Positions 40,507 to 51,984 of a stretch of 64,000 nucleotides of DNA are shown here, in pieces (positions within the stretch are counted from its first letter, which is position 1; each line of letters starts with the position of its first letter). Source of the DNA: Amyloporia xantha. Taxonomy: Eukaryota > Basidiomycota > Agaricomycetes > Polyporales > Adustoporiaceae. The notes under the pieces were generated by a model. The model made no database searches. It worked only from the letters and a program-made list of their open reading frames with translations, and was not told the DNA's origin. Position numbers and translations under genes: made by a program. The DNA lies in assembly GCA_036971615.1 (NCBI GenBank), contig JAYKKR010000002.1, forward strand, positions 3,472,001-3,536,000, read 5' to 3'.

Positions 40507-43244
40507 CGCGGCTCCACGCGGATTGATGCCTGCAGGCTGTAGACCACAGGTGAAGGTCAGTGTACTTATGCACGCCCTCAGTCTCATCGCCGCCAGATTT
40601 GTCCACAAAATACCGCCCATATACCCTTTAGAACGCTGAAATAGCGTGTCGTCGCAGGGGAAATATACTACAGTCATCAGACTTCAATGAAACTTTGTAA
40701 TCCAATGAGCGGAGACACTGTCCTCGCAGGAAGTAAATATTTCATGATCATTCTCTCACTATACATGACAGCGCATTTCACCTTGGTGAGCGGCTTGTAT
40801 AATCCGAACCGGGGCATCCGAACCGGGGCATGGCTATTGACCACCGCACAGACTTGATGCAGAAATTGTCTTCTCCAACTTTAGGATGGGTTGCACCAAT
40901 ACAGATTAAGAGCCAGGAGACGACAAAGTTCGAGGTGGACGCTATTCAGAGGAACGTCGGGGTGCCGGTTCCATGAGGCGCATTTGTGCAGATTGCTTGC
41001 GGTTGACCGACAGGTGGGCCATGATTGACCTACGATGAGATATATGGAAATCTTTTCGGTACGTACTTACTACTGTCATTTTCACACCCAATCAGTACGC
41101 GAGACACATTCGGGAATCCCTTCAAACACATCTGTGCATAAGAACTGACCTCAACGGCATGTATTGGAGAGGCGATTTCAACGGCCGTCCTGTGTGTCAT
41201 TTCCTGTCTCATGAGTAATTGCGTGTACGCTCCAGGCAATTTTCATGCTATGCTATATGTCATGGGTTGTTAGCTGACTAGGTTTGCGGCGATGTGTTAC
41301 GTGCTATCTGCCCTACGAGGCACTATTAGGCCGGGAATATCAAACCTGCCGCAGCCGAAAGGCCACCTTAGCCCCCGCCGTAGCGAGCAGCGGTTCAGTA
41401 ATTCGTGCGGACCCTGGCCAAGATGCAAGAAAGGTGATGCGCAACGTACACCCTGTTAACCATATACTATTCGTGGCGTTCCTTTTATCTACCACAGGCG
41501 GATATTTCGTTCTACTAGGCCGACACGACGTGCTGGATAGTGACCTGATTTTCCGAGCCGCACAGGCAGGACGCCTATAAAATACGCTATAATTGATCAA
41601 GCAATACAGAATAGTCTTCTGCTTTGTGGTCCCGTCATACACACCAGCGGGCCCTTCTTTGATCTTTTCCCATCTCATTTACGACTGGAGATGGCCGATG
41701 CGCTGTATTCTATTAGCAAGGCAAGGAATCGTCTTCAATACGCCGTGTCTTCTCTGCCTTGCGGACCCCTCGTGGTGGAATGTGAGAATCGCGTGCCTGG
41801 CGCCTTGCCGCGGAGATGTAGTGGGCATTTGGAAATGTGTGAGTTTTCTTGTCATCTCTGAGGTCGACCGGGTCTGCATTCACTAATTTTCAGGCCATCA
41901 GATTCGGATTAACGAGGAACTGTACTATTAACATCAATGCTTTTTGATGTTGACGACCGTGTGCTTGCGCTTCATATGCATAACCTGTTTCGATAATTAA
42001 ACGAATATTTAGTCCTGAACAGTCTGACGCAGGAATTGGACATCACCGAGAGAGGTTTAGGGTAACTCGTTGAAACATAGGTTTCTCTATCTGTCTTCCA
42101 CACACGTGAGTCAAAGCATTCAGCGGATCACTTACATGACGGCAAGTATTCTCGTCGGTAATTATAGTGGTGTATGATCCCGAACACGATACTGGCTCGG
42201 CAGTCGCTCACATAAAAATTTCGCGTATTCAATCGTATTTATTCTCTTCACGCCCAGGAGCCTGTCATAGGTGAGCGGTTGACTCATCGAAGCGCTCCGC
42301 TGACATTAAGATTCAGTTCTTCACAGACTACGCTGTTGCCGTACACAACAGGCATAGCTATCACCTGAAGAATAGTCCTTGTTAGTACCATGCCGCTGTG
42401 GTGTGAGACGATCCAAGAAATACGAAGAATATCACCCGCAATCCACCGCGCATTTAGGCATCAGGCCAGAATAAGAATGTACAGCATCTACTGAAAAATC
42501 CTATACATTCCAAGCGTCCAGCAGGCGTCTGCGTGAGTGGATCTATGCCGTCACCTTGTTTCCTCCCTGTGATACTTGCCGCTCAGGCGAGTGTTCGATG
42601 TTGATCGTCATCTTCGTAATTGAGGAGCGACAATTACTCATGACTTCTGACTTCCGTTGCCGACATCTTCACCGTCACCTACAAATATGGTCGGCGCTAC
42701 CGATGGAATTTGCGTGTTCACAGCCGCAGATATCAAAATACTGGGGGCCTGATCGTGCCTCGGCGTCCGCTGATGGTTTGTACGGCGACAGTGCAAGACA
42801 CAGCGGGCAGCACTGTTATTGAAAAGATGATAAGTATCGATGCGTTCTTGCAATAGGAAGTTGGCAGCCAAGTGTGATCGTGAGGCGGTCATTAAAATTG
42901 TATGATTGCCACAGTACTGCCCGGCCAAGGTTGTTCTCCGGGTCGGCAGTAATTCGGGGAGCTGTGCCATACTTTTAGGTCCGCGAAGATGTGCTACCGA
43001 ACCACGTCAGGTGTTGACTGTTGTTTGATTTTGCGACATCCTTCAGGGACGTTCTGGACGTGCATTCCAGTAGCATGGAAGAGCGGCTCGCGACACATAT
43101 TACGAAGAGCCCGCGCGTCTACGCCCGATAATTAATTCTGTAGAGCCTGAGACCTTGGAGACAGTCGTTTGCGCTGATCCGACGCTGAATTACCAGTGGG
43201 TGATGAGCCAAGCCTTTCACGATACGAGCCAGCGTACAAGATGT

Positions 43245-43340
43245 CTCGTGCGCCGGAGGATGATGTGGAGCGTACACGGCTTGACAAAGCATCCTTGGAA
43301 AATGATACTTGCCGACTTCACGCGTACTTCCCTAGCGACC
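43245..43340 (+). repeat. Segment duplicated at 48845-48935
   Basis: GAGGATGATGTGGAGCGTAC then ACGGCTTGA and ACGCGTA(C/AGTA)CTTCCC are shared with 48845-48935 in the same order. Both would read EDD(V/A)ERTRLD. They are probably part of the duplicated reductase block, or remnants of an older gene. Confidence 0.6.
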
Positions 43341-43889
43341 TTGTTTGCTATTATATCACCAGTATTTTTCTGGCTGTGTGTCCGGCTTTTCTTAATCAAA
43401 CAAGAGATCCAGATGCAGCTAGACAGATTTGAACATCAAATATTGGATCGCCTATACAGGAGACAATCTCATAATTATAATGCATTATGAGATTGCCTAC
43501 TGTAGTACATAGATGGTTAGCAATGATCGATGCGATCGGCTGGAATTCGCCGGCGCGAACGTGGTATGTTTCTTCTTGCCAAACCTCGGGATGGCAGAAT
43601 GTCCGGGGCCAAGTATTCCTTCGGAGCGTGCGTATGACCGACTTTATGGCAGCTTCCAGTGTGTCGCCACTAGTGCAGATGACGTGTCCAGTCGGCATGC
43701 TTGCTAATTCGTGTATGACCTTCAATGCGTGGTCATTGGATATTTGAATATCGGCGTCTACCGGAACAAGGTTTACAACAGACACTGAAGACGATAAAAC
43801 GAGAGCAATGTCAGAGCGGCAGAATAGATAACGACCAGAAACTGCTACTGCACTCATAACCCACAATCTTCATTACTTTCGTAGCCATC

Positions 43890-45571
43890 ATGGTTCAGAA
43901 CACCGCCAAACTCGGAGGGACCGCTTCCGATGTGACCGTTGGAAAGGTCGCGGTAAGTGCATTGGAGTGTTGCATTGGTATCTCCAGTATCTTGACATTG
44001 CTTTAAATTTTAGCATGGCTTGATGATGATGACGTTCGTATCCGCACTGTTCGAAACGACCATCTTCCCCATAACCTCATTATGCTCGCCATTGCAGGTG
44101 GAGAGACCCCAGCAACCCGCTCCCGGATGAGGAAGCCTTTGAGGCTATCAAGGCTGGAATTGACGCTCTTCCGGACGGCGCGAAGATGATGCTCAACAGC
44201 GGTACGTCCTTAATACATGTGATAAGCCGTTCGTGTATGCCATATCTAATCCGCTCGTCGTTTCAGGCGAGTTTTACGCTGCCGATTACTCCACAGCCAA
44301 CTTACAGCTGCTGGCCCGGTTCTTTGATAAGTACCCTGCCTACGCGGAGAAGACTTTCCTCTCCGTCAAGGTACGTCTCATGTTTGCTACAGCATCCTGA
44401 TCTTGAGGACATTGCAATATATAGGGTGGAGCCCCTGCCGGGAGTCTGGGCATCGACTCGTCGTAAGCATACTTTTCCGTCGAATAGACCGTGTTTTCAT
44501 CAGAATACCCCTAACCGACAACCTCCTCTCTAGCCCCACGAACCTGAGGCGCAGCGTCGACACCATCAACGCCGCCCTCCGCGGGACTAAGAAATTGGAC
44601 CTCTTCGAGTGCGCACGTGTCGATTCTAACTACCCCATCGAGGACACGATCAAGGTCCTCGTCGGGCTCCTGAAGGAAGGCAAGTTTAGCCACATAGGTA
44701 TGTCCGAGTGCAGCGCCGAGACGCTGAAGCGCGCCAACGCGGTAAGAAATGGTATATGGCTTGCATGCGGTGAAGCACTCATGCCTCTCCCCCAGGTCCA
44801 CCCCATTGCGGTTGTAGAGATCGAAGTGAGCCTCTGGTCCTACGAGGAAGAGACCAAGAAAGGTGGAATTATTTCACGTACTATTTATTGACTCGACTCA
44901 TGACGTCCCGATAGTCATCGCGACAGCCCAGGAGCTCGGCATTGCTGTGGCAGGCTACTCGTGAGTAGCTATTTAGCCGGTGTTTCTAATCTTCATTCTC
45001 ATGACAATATGCTGTAGCCCCCTCGGAAGAGGCTTTTTGACCGGTTCTATCAAGAGCGTCGACGATCTTTCTGGTAAGCCGTGCCAACTTGAAATACATA
45101 CCACCTGAGTGGATTGCTTACTTTTATAACAGCTGGTGACTGGCGTCGCATGCTGACTCGGTTCAAGGAAGAGGTACGGGAGCCCAGTGATTGCTGGTAT
45201 CCTGTATTACTAACGCGGAATTCTTGCAGTACATCAAACAGAATGTCGCCGTTGTCGAGGAGCTGAACGCGCTTGCGGTCAAGAAAAAGGTCACACCCGC
45301 TCAGCTCGCTATCGCCTGGGTCAGCTCGCTCGGTGACCACGTTATCCCGCTGCCCGGATCTTCGTACGTGTTCTCTCTTTTGCTCAGCGTCTCCAGGCGA
45401 TATATGATCCAAATCTACAGAAACAAAAAGCGCACCCTTGAGAACCTTGCAGGAGGTGACGTTGTCCTCACCAGCGAGGACAAGGCGGAGATATCCAAGA
45501 TCTTGGCGAGTCACGAGGTCAAGGGTGACCGTTACTTCGGCAACGACGCTGCTGCGCACCTTTGGGGATAA
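43890..45571 (+). CDS. Pyridoxal reductase-like aldo-keto reductase 1
   Basis: NADPH-dependent aldo-keto reductase of the fission yeast plr1 (pyridoxal to pyridoxine) type. Twelve exons (43890-43952, 44014-44033, 44098-44201, 44267-44370, 44425-44462, 44534-44741, 44796-44862, 44915-44960, 45018-45073, 45133-45173, 45230-45363, 45421-45571) give 343 residues. Catalytic Tyr is in [13 protein letters not shown] and catalytic Lys in FLSVKGG. Further family marks are [36 protein letters not shown] and VIPLPGSS. The 20-nt second exon is conserved in the two downstream paralogs. It is the most divergent of the three copies. The substrate is inferred. Confidence 0.9.
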
Positions 45572-46427
45572 ACCGTCGCGGGAAGCGTTGACCCTCTATA
45601 ATTCTGGCTGGTACTTGAGCTGCGCTTTCAAGCTGTACATAATAGGTCCTCTCATGTAACACAATTCACTTTCTATGTCAGCCTGTTTTGAGCTATGTAC
45701 GAGGAGAAAGCATATGGTGCGTCGTGGTGACTGAGTGAGATGCCGAGCTTTTAGAATGACGATATACTCATCATGCACAATACAAAAGCCTTCTCCTGAA
45801 CTACCACATGAACGAAATAGGATTCATTTCATATCCGAAAAGACCAGTAGAGAAACCATAAAATACGAAAGTACATTTCTTAGGAGGGTAAAGTTTCGTA
45901 GGGCATGCGAGACGATACGGGCAATTTGCAGTTATGTGGGATTGGGATCAACTCGAATTAAAGTAGCCACATGGGATTCTCGAGAACAGACCGACCTGAA
46001 AATTGAATTGAGAAGACCTCATGCAGTGTCGAGTTTCGTGCTGTACTATTATTGATCACCGTTCAATTTCTGTTTGAGCGTTCTGTGCTCGAGTTATGGA
46101 ACGTCGTGGTATGGGCGTTGAGACGCCTGTGGGGAAGCTACTAGTCTAACTTGTGAAGTGCAGGAGTGACCCATGAGATATCCGAGATCGATGACAATGA
46201 TCCGTCCATCGATATCTTCAGAGAACGTCTTTGCGGCCATCAGCCGTCATCCCGGATCACTGAGTGGCGACGCTCGCTGACTGTATATGAACCCTTCCGT
46301 TACTAATGAAGATTAGCATTGACGGCAGGATATACGCCCACTTTTACCTTGCTTGATTACCCACCCCGTCTCTCTTCCAAATATATTCCATCGCCCCCCA
46401 CCCCACCCCCCTTCAGCAACACAAAGA
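45572..46427. other. Intergenic region, no gene seen
   Basis: 856 bp. The last 130 bases (CATTGACGGCAGGATAT, then CTTGCTTGATTACCCACCCC) resemble the promoter of the third reductase copy at about 49236-49300, so the duplication included the promoter. Confidence 0.55.
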
Positions 46428-48116
46428 ATGGTACAGCAAACCGCAAAGCTCGGAGGTACCGCCTCGGGTGTAACTGTGGCAAAGGTTTCCGTATGTGCCT
46501 TCATGATAGCTTCCACTGTGAAATCTCGATCATCTCATTGCGTATTATTGGTCTCATAGCATGGCTTGATGATGATGACGTCTGTTCTTCCTTCCTTGCA
46601 ATCACCTAAGAAAATGTTGACTAAGAAGTGAGGCTTCTGCAGGTGGAAGGCTGGCGATGCAGTCCCGGATGAGCAGTGCTTCGAGGCGATCAAAGCCGGT
46701 ATCGACGCCCTGCCTCAGGCTGCAGGCATGAAGATGTTTCTCAACAGCGGTGTGTACAATTCTATACAAATGCCCCATAAATGCGCACTGATCCTTCGTT
46801 CTCCAGGCGAGTTTTACGGCCCCAACCTCTCTACCGCCAACCTGGGGGTGGTCGCGAGATTCTTCGAGAAATATCCGGAGTACGCAGACAAGACCTTCCT
46901 ATCAGTCAAGGTTCGCTCGAAATCCGCGCCTGAAGACTGCTCTCAGCTCATTGAGACCTGACAATGCGATTGCAGGGTGGTCTGCGCCCGGGCACCCTCG
47001 AGCCTGACGGCTCGTGAGTGAACTCTGCAATCGAGAGTCACAGGCCAGCTGAATTCATCCGCTACAGGCCCGAGAACCTCCGTCGCAGCGTCGACGCCAT
47101 CAACTCAGCTCTGCGCGGCACAAAGAGACTGGACCTCTTCCAGTGCGCCCGCGTCGACTCCAAGGTGCCGATCGAGGAGACGATCAAGAACCTCGTCGGG
47201 CTGATCAAAGAAGGAAAGTTCGACCATATCGGGATGTCTGAGTGCAGCGCCGCGACCCTGAGGAGGGCGAATGCGGTGAGGGTGTATTCCGCCTCCGTGA
47301 TGCGGTGGCTGTTGAACTTGACCAATGGGATCGTTCAGGTGCATCCGATCGCTGCTGTAGAGATCGAGGTCAGCCCGTGGTCGTATGAAGAGGAGACCAA
47401 GAAGGGTGAGCATCACCTCTTGCACAGACCAGCTCCATTCACTCGCTGAAAGGGTGTTGACAGTCATCTCGACCGCGGCTGAGCTCGGCATTGCTGTCGC
47501 GGCTTACTCGTACGACCATCACATCGTCCATCTGTGATTCACGATCTAATTGACGCGCCCCACAGTCCGCTCGGAAGAGGATTCCTGACTGGCCAAATCA
47601 AGAGCGTTAACGACCTTCCTGGTAAGCAGGGGAGTATATACGCGTTGATATGTTGTTGAGCTTAAGCTCTCTACAGAGGGTGACATGCGGCGGAGGATGA
47701 CTCGCTTCGGCGAGGAGGTGAGTGGGCCACCATCAGAGTAAGGGATGTCTCAACTCACCTGCCTTCTTTGTTGCAGTACATCAAGCACAACATGGCCCTC
47801 GTCGATTCCCTGACTGCCATCGCGGAGAAGAAGCAGATCACGCCTGCGCAGCTCTGCATTGCCTGGGTGGGAGCCCTTGGTCCTCACGTTATCCCGCTGC
47901 CTGGCTCCTCGTACGTACCTCTACAATTTTCCACGGCGTAGGCGACTGAATATCGCCGGTCATAGGCACAAGAAGCGCACCCTCGAGAACCTCGCTGGTG
48001 GCAATGTCGTGCTGAGTGAGCAGGACCTGGCTGAGATCAACGATACGCTCAGCAAGCATGAAGTGAAAGGCGACCGCTACTTCGGCAACCCGGCGGCTGC
48101 TCACTTGTGGGGATGA
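46428..48116 (+). CDS. Pyridoxal reductase-like aldo-keto reductase 2
   Basis: Second tandem copy, 344 residues. Exons are 46428-46490, 46560-46579, 46643-46749, 46807-46910, 46976-47013, 47068-47275, 47339-47405, 47464-47509, 47566-47621, 47677-47717, 47777-47910 and 47966-48116. Most exon lengths equal those of copies 1 and 3. Exon 3 is one codon longer. Catalytic Tyr in [13 protein letters not shown] and Lys in FLSVKGG are kept, as are [19 protein letters not shown] and the conserved end [15 protein letters not shown]. It is very similar to copy 3, including introns, indicating a recent duplication. Confidence 0.92.
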
Positions 48117-48331
48117 GGACCTAGTTAGGCCGCGGAAAGCATGTCTCTCGGTGATTAAAACGTGTTGTATTATATTCAGGTTGAACAAACTGCTGTCTTC
48201 GATGGAAGCTGAGTAACTGTGGCTGATTCCCTTACTACGCGTTCATCTCAAGAGGTCTGACTCTGGGTGAGACCAAACCATTGACATTCGGAGTTGAGCG
48301 CTTTACCATCGACGCTCGTTGCGAAGAGAAT

Positions 48332-48565
48332 ACGGTACGTCTCGGATCGCTTCCTGCCCAAAAAGGCGATCAACCTCGTCGACACAGCGGCGTCCGCACT
48401 GCGGCTCGGGCAAGAGTCGAAGCCCGACGAGATCGACGAGCTCGACCGCGAGATCGTGACGTTGGAGATCGAGCACGAGGGTCTGCGGAACGAGTCGGAC
48501 GTGTTCAGCGTGGAGCGGCGATCAAAGGTCGCAGAAGCGCTGCAGGAGAAGCGCATCATTCGCCC
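48332..48565 (+). pseudogene. Hsp78/ClpB AAA+ chaperone fragment
   Basis: About 75 codons in one frame match the end of the first AAA+ domain and start of the middle domain of mitochondrial Hsp78: RYVSDRFLPKKAINLVDTAA, SALRLGQESKPDEIDELDRE, DVFSVERRSKV. No Walker motifs or second AAA+ domain are nearby. The flanking sequence up to about 48331 (GAGTTGAGCG ... GAAGAGAAT) is shared with 51187-51235 downstream of copy 3. There the similarity stops where the chaperone sequence starts, so 48332 is an insertion breakpoint. It is a captured or inserted gene fragment, not a gene. Confidence 0.8.
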
Positions 48566-48974
48566 GCGGAGTGGCCGGACTTAGTCTCAATACAAATGTC
48601 ATGCAGGTCGCTCACCACTACTGGGAAGTGCGCGCTCTCCTTGAGCCTTGAGGACAGTCAAGTACGCGATTTCACCAGGTGGGATTTTCCACGGCGTCTC
48701 TTGCTTCAAGTTCGCCCAGCCGTTCTGGTGAACGGAAGGAGCGCTTTTGGAGACCAGAACGATCTGGGAACGAGTCTCCCGTGACTCGATGTCCGAGTGA
48801 TTTGCAAGACTTGCCAAGTGTATCGATCACAAGAGGCCTGCCAGTGGAGGATGATGCGGAGCGTACACGGCTTGATGCATTGATCCACAAAGTGATATTT
48901 GCCGTTCTTACGCGTAAGTACTTCCCCAGGACCTCAGCGGCTTGTTCGATCTTGGAGAACGAGGAGGAGGCCGT

Positions 48975-49170
48975 GGCCGTCACTGTATGCGCGCGTCATC
49001 CCGGCCGGCGAGGCGTGTAAGTAGTAAGTACAAAGTAAGTATCAGTGGCCGTTGTACGCGCGTCATCCCGGCCGAGGCGTGTGGTAAGTATCATATATCA
49101 TATATCAGTACTCACTGCAGTGGCCGTTGTGCGCGCGTCGTCCCGGCCGAGGCATGTAGTAAGTATCAGC
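48975..49170. repeat. Degenerate minisatellite, three units
   Basis: Units share GCGCGTC(A/G)TCCCGGCC, then GAGGC(G/A)TGT and GTAAGTATCA, with units at about 48985-49045, 49050-49095 and 49120-49170. ATATATCA duplications lie between them. It sits upstream of reductase copy 3. Confidence 0.7.
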
Positions 49171-49313
49171 TACGCCTCCTAACCAGTACTGGCTCTATAT
49201 AAACCGTTCCGTCAAGCCTTCTGTCGTTAGTGAACTTTGACTTTGACGGCAGGGTATCTCTACACCTTGCTTAATCAGATATCCTATCGTCCCCCCGTTC
49301 AGCATCACACAGA

Positions 49314-50999
49314 ATGATACAGCAAACAGTAAAGCTCGGAGGTACTGCCTCAGGTGTCACTGTTGCAAAAGTTGCCGTACGTACCCTCCTGATAGCTTTC
49401 ATTGTGGAATCTCAATCATCTCATTGCGTGTTATTGGTCTTATAGCATGGCTTGATGATGATGACGTCTGTTCTTTTTTCCTTCAATCACCTTAAAAATG
49501 GTCATCTGAAACGGGGTTTCTGCAGGTGGAAGTTTGGCGGTGCAACCACCTCGGATGAGCAGTGCTTCGAGGCGATCAAGGGCGGCATCGACGCCCTGCC
49601 TGCCGGCACGAAGATGTTCCTCAACAGCGGTGTGTATCATCCCATGCAGATTTTCCATAAATGCACACTGATCCTTCGTTTTTATCTAGGCGAGTTTTAC
49701 GGACCCAACCACTCTATCGCCAATCTGGAGTTAGTCGCGAGGTTTTTTGAGAAATACCCGGAGTATACAGACAAGACCTTCCTATCAGTCAAGGTTCGCT
49801 CGATGTCCGTGCCTGAAGACTGTTCTCAGCTCATTAAGACCTGACAACATTAATATAGGGTGGCCTGCGTGGCTTCACGCCTGACAGCTCGTGAGTGAAT
49901 CCTGCAGCCGAGAGTCACAGACCAGCTGAACTCATCCGCTACAGGCCTGAGAACCTGCGTCGCAGCGTTGACAACATCAACTCAGCTCTGCGCGGCACAA
50001 AGAGACTGGACCTCTTCCAGTGCGCCCGCGTCGACCCCAAGGTGCCGATCGAGGAGACGATCAAGAACCTCGTCGGGTTGATCAAGGAAGGAAAGTTCGA
50101 CCACATCGGGATGTCCGAGTGCAGCGCTGCGACCCTGAAGAGGGCGAACGCGGTGAGGGTGTATTCCGCTCCCGCGATGCGGTGGGTGCGGATCTGAATT
50201 TGACTGATGTGATCGTTCAGGTGCATCCGATCGCTGCTGTGGAGATCGAGGTCAGCCCGTGGTCGTATGAAGAGGAGACCAAGAAGGGTGAGCACTACCT
50301 CTTGCACGGACCAGCTCTATTCACTTACTGAATGGGTGTTGACAGTCATCTCGACCGCGGCTGAGCGCGGCATTGCTGTCGTGGGTTACTCGTACGACTA
50401 CAATATCCTTTATCTGTGATTCATGATCTGATTGACGCGTCCCACAGTCCGCTCGGAAGAGGCTTCTTGACCGGCCAGATCAGGAGCCTCAACGACCTTG
50501 CTGGTAAGCAGAGGCGTATATATGCGTAGATATGTTGTTGAACTGAACCTCTTCACAGAGGATGACATGCGTCGGAGGATGACTCGCTTCGGCGAGGAGG
50601 TGAGTGGGCCAACATCAGAATAAGGGATATTTCAACTCACCTGGCTTCTTTGTTGCAGTACATCAAGCACAACATGGCCCTCGTCGATTCCCTGACTGCC
50701 ATTGCAGAGAAGAAGCAGATCACGCCTGCGCAGCTCTGCATTGCCTGGGTGGGATCCCTTGGCTCTCACGTCATCCCGCTGCCCGGCTCCTCGTACGTAC
50801 CTCTGCAAATTTTCCACGGCGTAGTCGATTGAACGTTGCGGGTCATAGGCACAAGAAGCGCACCCTCGAGAACCTCGCTGGTGGCAATGTCGTGCTGAGC
50901 GAGCAGGACCTGGTTGAGATCAGTGATGCGCTCAGCAAGCATGAAGTCAAGGGCGACCGCTACTTCGGCAACCCGGCGGCTGCTCACTTGTGGGGATGA
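49314..50999 (+). CDS. Pyridoxal reductase-like aldo-keto reductase 3
   Basis: Third tandem copy, 341 residues. Exons are 49314-49376, 49446-49465, 49526-49629, 49690-49793, 49859-49890, 49945-50152, 50221-50287, 50346-50391, 50448-50503, 50559-50599, 50659-50792 and 50849-50999. It is nearly identical to copy 2 in exons and introns. Exon 5 lacks two codons and copy-specific changes are mostly conservative (for example [11 protein letters not shown] to [11 protein letters not shown]). Catalytic Tyr ([13 protein letters not shown]) and Lys (FLSVKGG) are present, and the end [15 protein letters not shown] is shared, so all three copies look functional. Confidence 0.92.
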
Positions 51000-51984
51000 A
51001 CAGCTAGTAGGGTCGAGGAATGGATGTCTCGCGGTGATTGTTGATCCATGTTGTATTGTACCTAAGTTATTTGAACAAAGCTGACAATGTGCAAGTGTTG
51101 TCCTCAATGGAACTCGAGCAATTGCCGCTGATGCCCTTGCACGAGAGAGAACTGACCCTGGGCAAGTCCAAACTGCAACAATTTGGGGTTGAACGTTGAT
51201 CGGTCTACTATCATCGGTCAGTGTGAAGAGAATGGGATTCCTCATTTGTCCCGCGACCTGGCTGCTTTCGCGGACCCCGTCATCCTCTCCTTCCCGGAAA
51301 GAAGAACCAACACCCTGTGGCCGCCAGATAATTCATCTTCTGCTGTAGACCACAAGCTCCCGGAAATACCATGAACTACTCGAGGATCCCTCTACCCTTC
51401 TGAGTGTACACAAAACGTCACGACGCTCTCACCTCGTTCGTCAACTCCCTCACGATCAGTCGTGACTTCCGTTATATCCTCAATGTGAGGCAGAGATATC
51501 ATGTGGGTTGAGAATACCATTGTCGTACATCCCTGACGGCTGCATCAGACTAGGCCAAGGTCTCCGATGCCACGGTGGGGACAGGTACTCGCTTTTGACT
51601 TGATTTGTGTCAGAAATAGCAAGCGGTATACAGCTGCCACCGAGGCCAGCAGCGAGCATCATGAAGACCTCCGTGCAGAGGGATGACATATAAGCTTAGT
51701 TCATGATTCTAGCGGCATATACGGTACACAGACGTCCTCAAAGCCATAAAGGAATGTTGAGCAATAATATGACCAGACCAAGAGGCCCCAAGAGGCGACC
51801 GTCATGCTAGCGCTCAGCACCAGCGCGTATGCATCTTATCTTATCACGCGTAAAGTAAACGATCGAGATGCTCTTTATTTAAGCGCCCAAACGCGAGTCA
51901 CCGGAGGAAAACAAGTCCAATATTAATTCAATTTCCCTACTCTGTCTCTATCCTCCACCGTCTCCCCACCAGAGCTTTCACAGA
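51000..51984. other. Intergenic region, no gene seen
   Basis: 985 bp. The first 240 bases resemble the sequence after reductase copy 2 (up to its Hsp78 insertion). The last 80 bases are the pyrimidine-rich leader of asparagine synthetase (CTACTCTGTCTCTATCCTCC). Confidence 0.55.

Larger units (their letters stand above)
40058..43889. other. Gene-poor region, 3.8 kb
   Basis: It contains the MITE at 40225-40506, a 14-bp tandem duplication (ATCCGAACCGGGGC twice near 40802-40829), and at about 43245-43340 a segment duplicated upstream of the third reductase gene (48845-48935). Open frames up to 156 codons (minus 43396-43866) show no recognisable protein. No gene is supported. Confidence 0.5.
48117..49313. 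other. Intergenic region with gene fragment and minisatellite
   Basis: 1.2 kb between reductase copies 2 and 3. It contains the Hsp78 fragment (48332-48565), the segment shared with 43245-43340, and the repeats at 48975-49170. A minus-strand frame (48599-48817, reading NGWANLKQETPWKIPPGEIA) looks protein-like but is not recognised. Confidence 0.55.

Noticed and set aside
43396..43866. 156-codon minus-strand open frame just upstream of reductase copy 1
   Set aside because: No recognisable domain or coding-like composition, not present upstream of the other reductase copies, and it overlaps the probable promoter.
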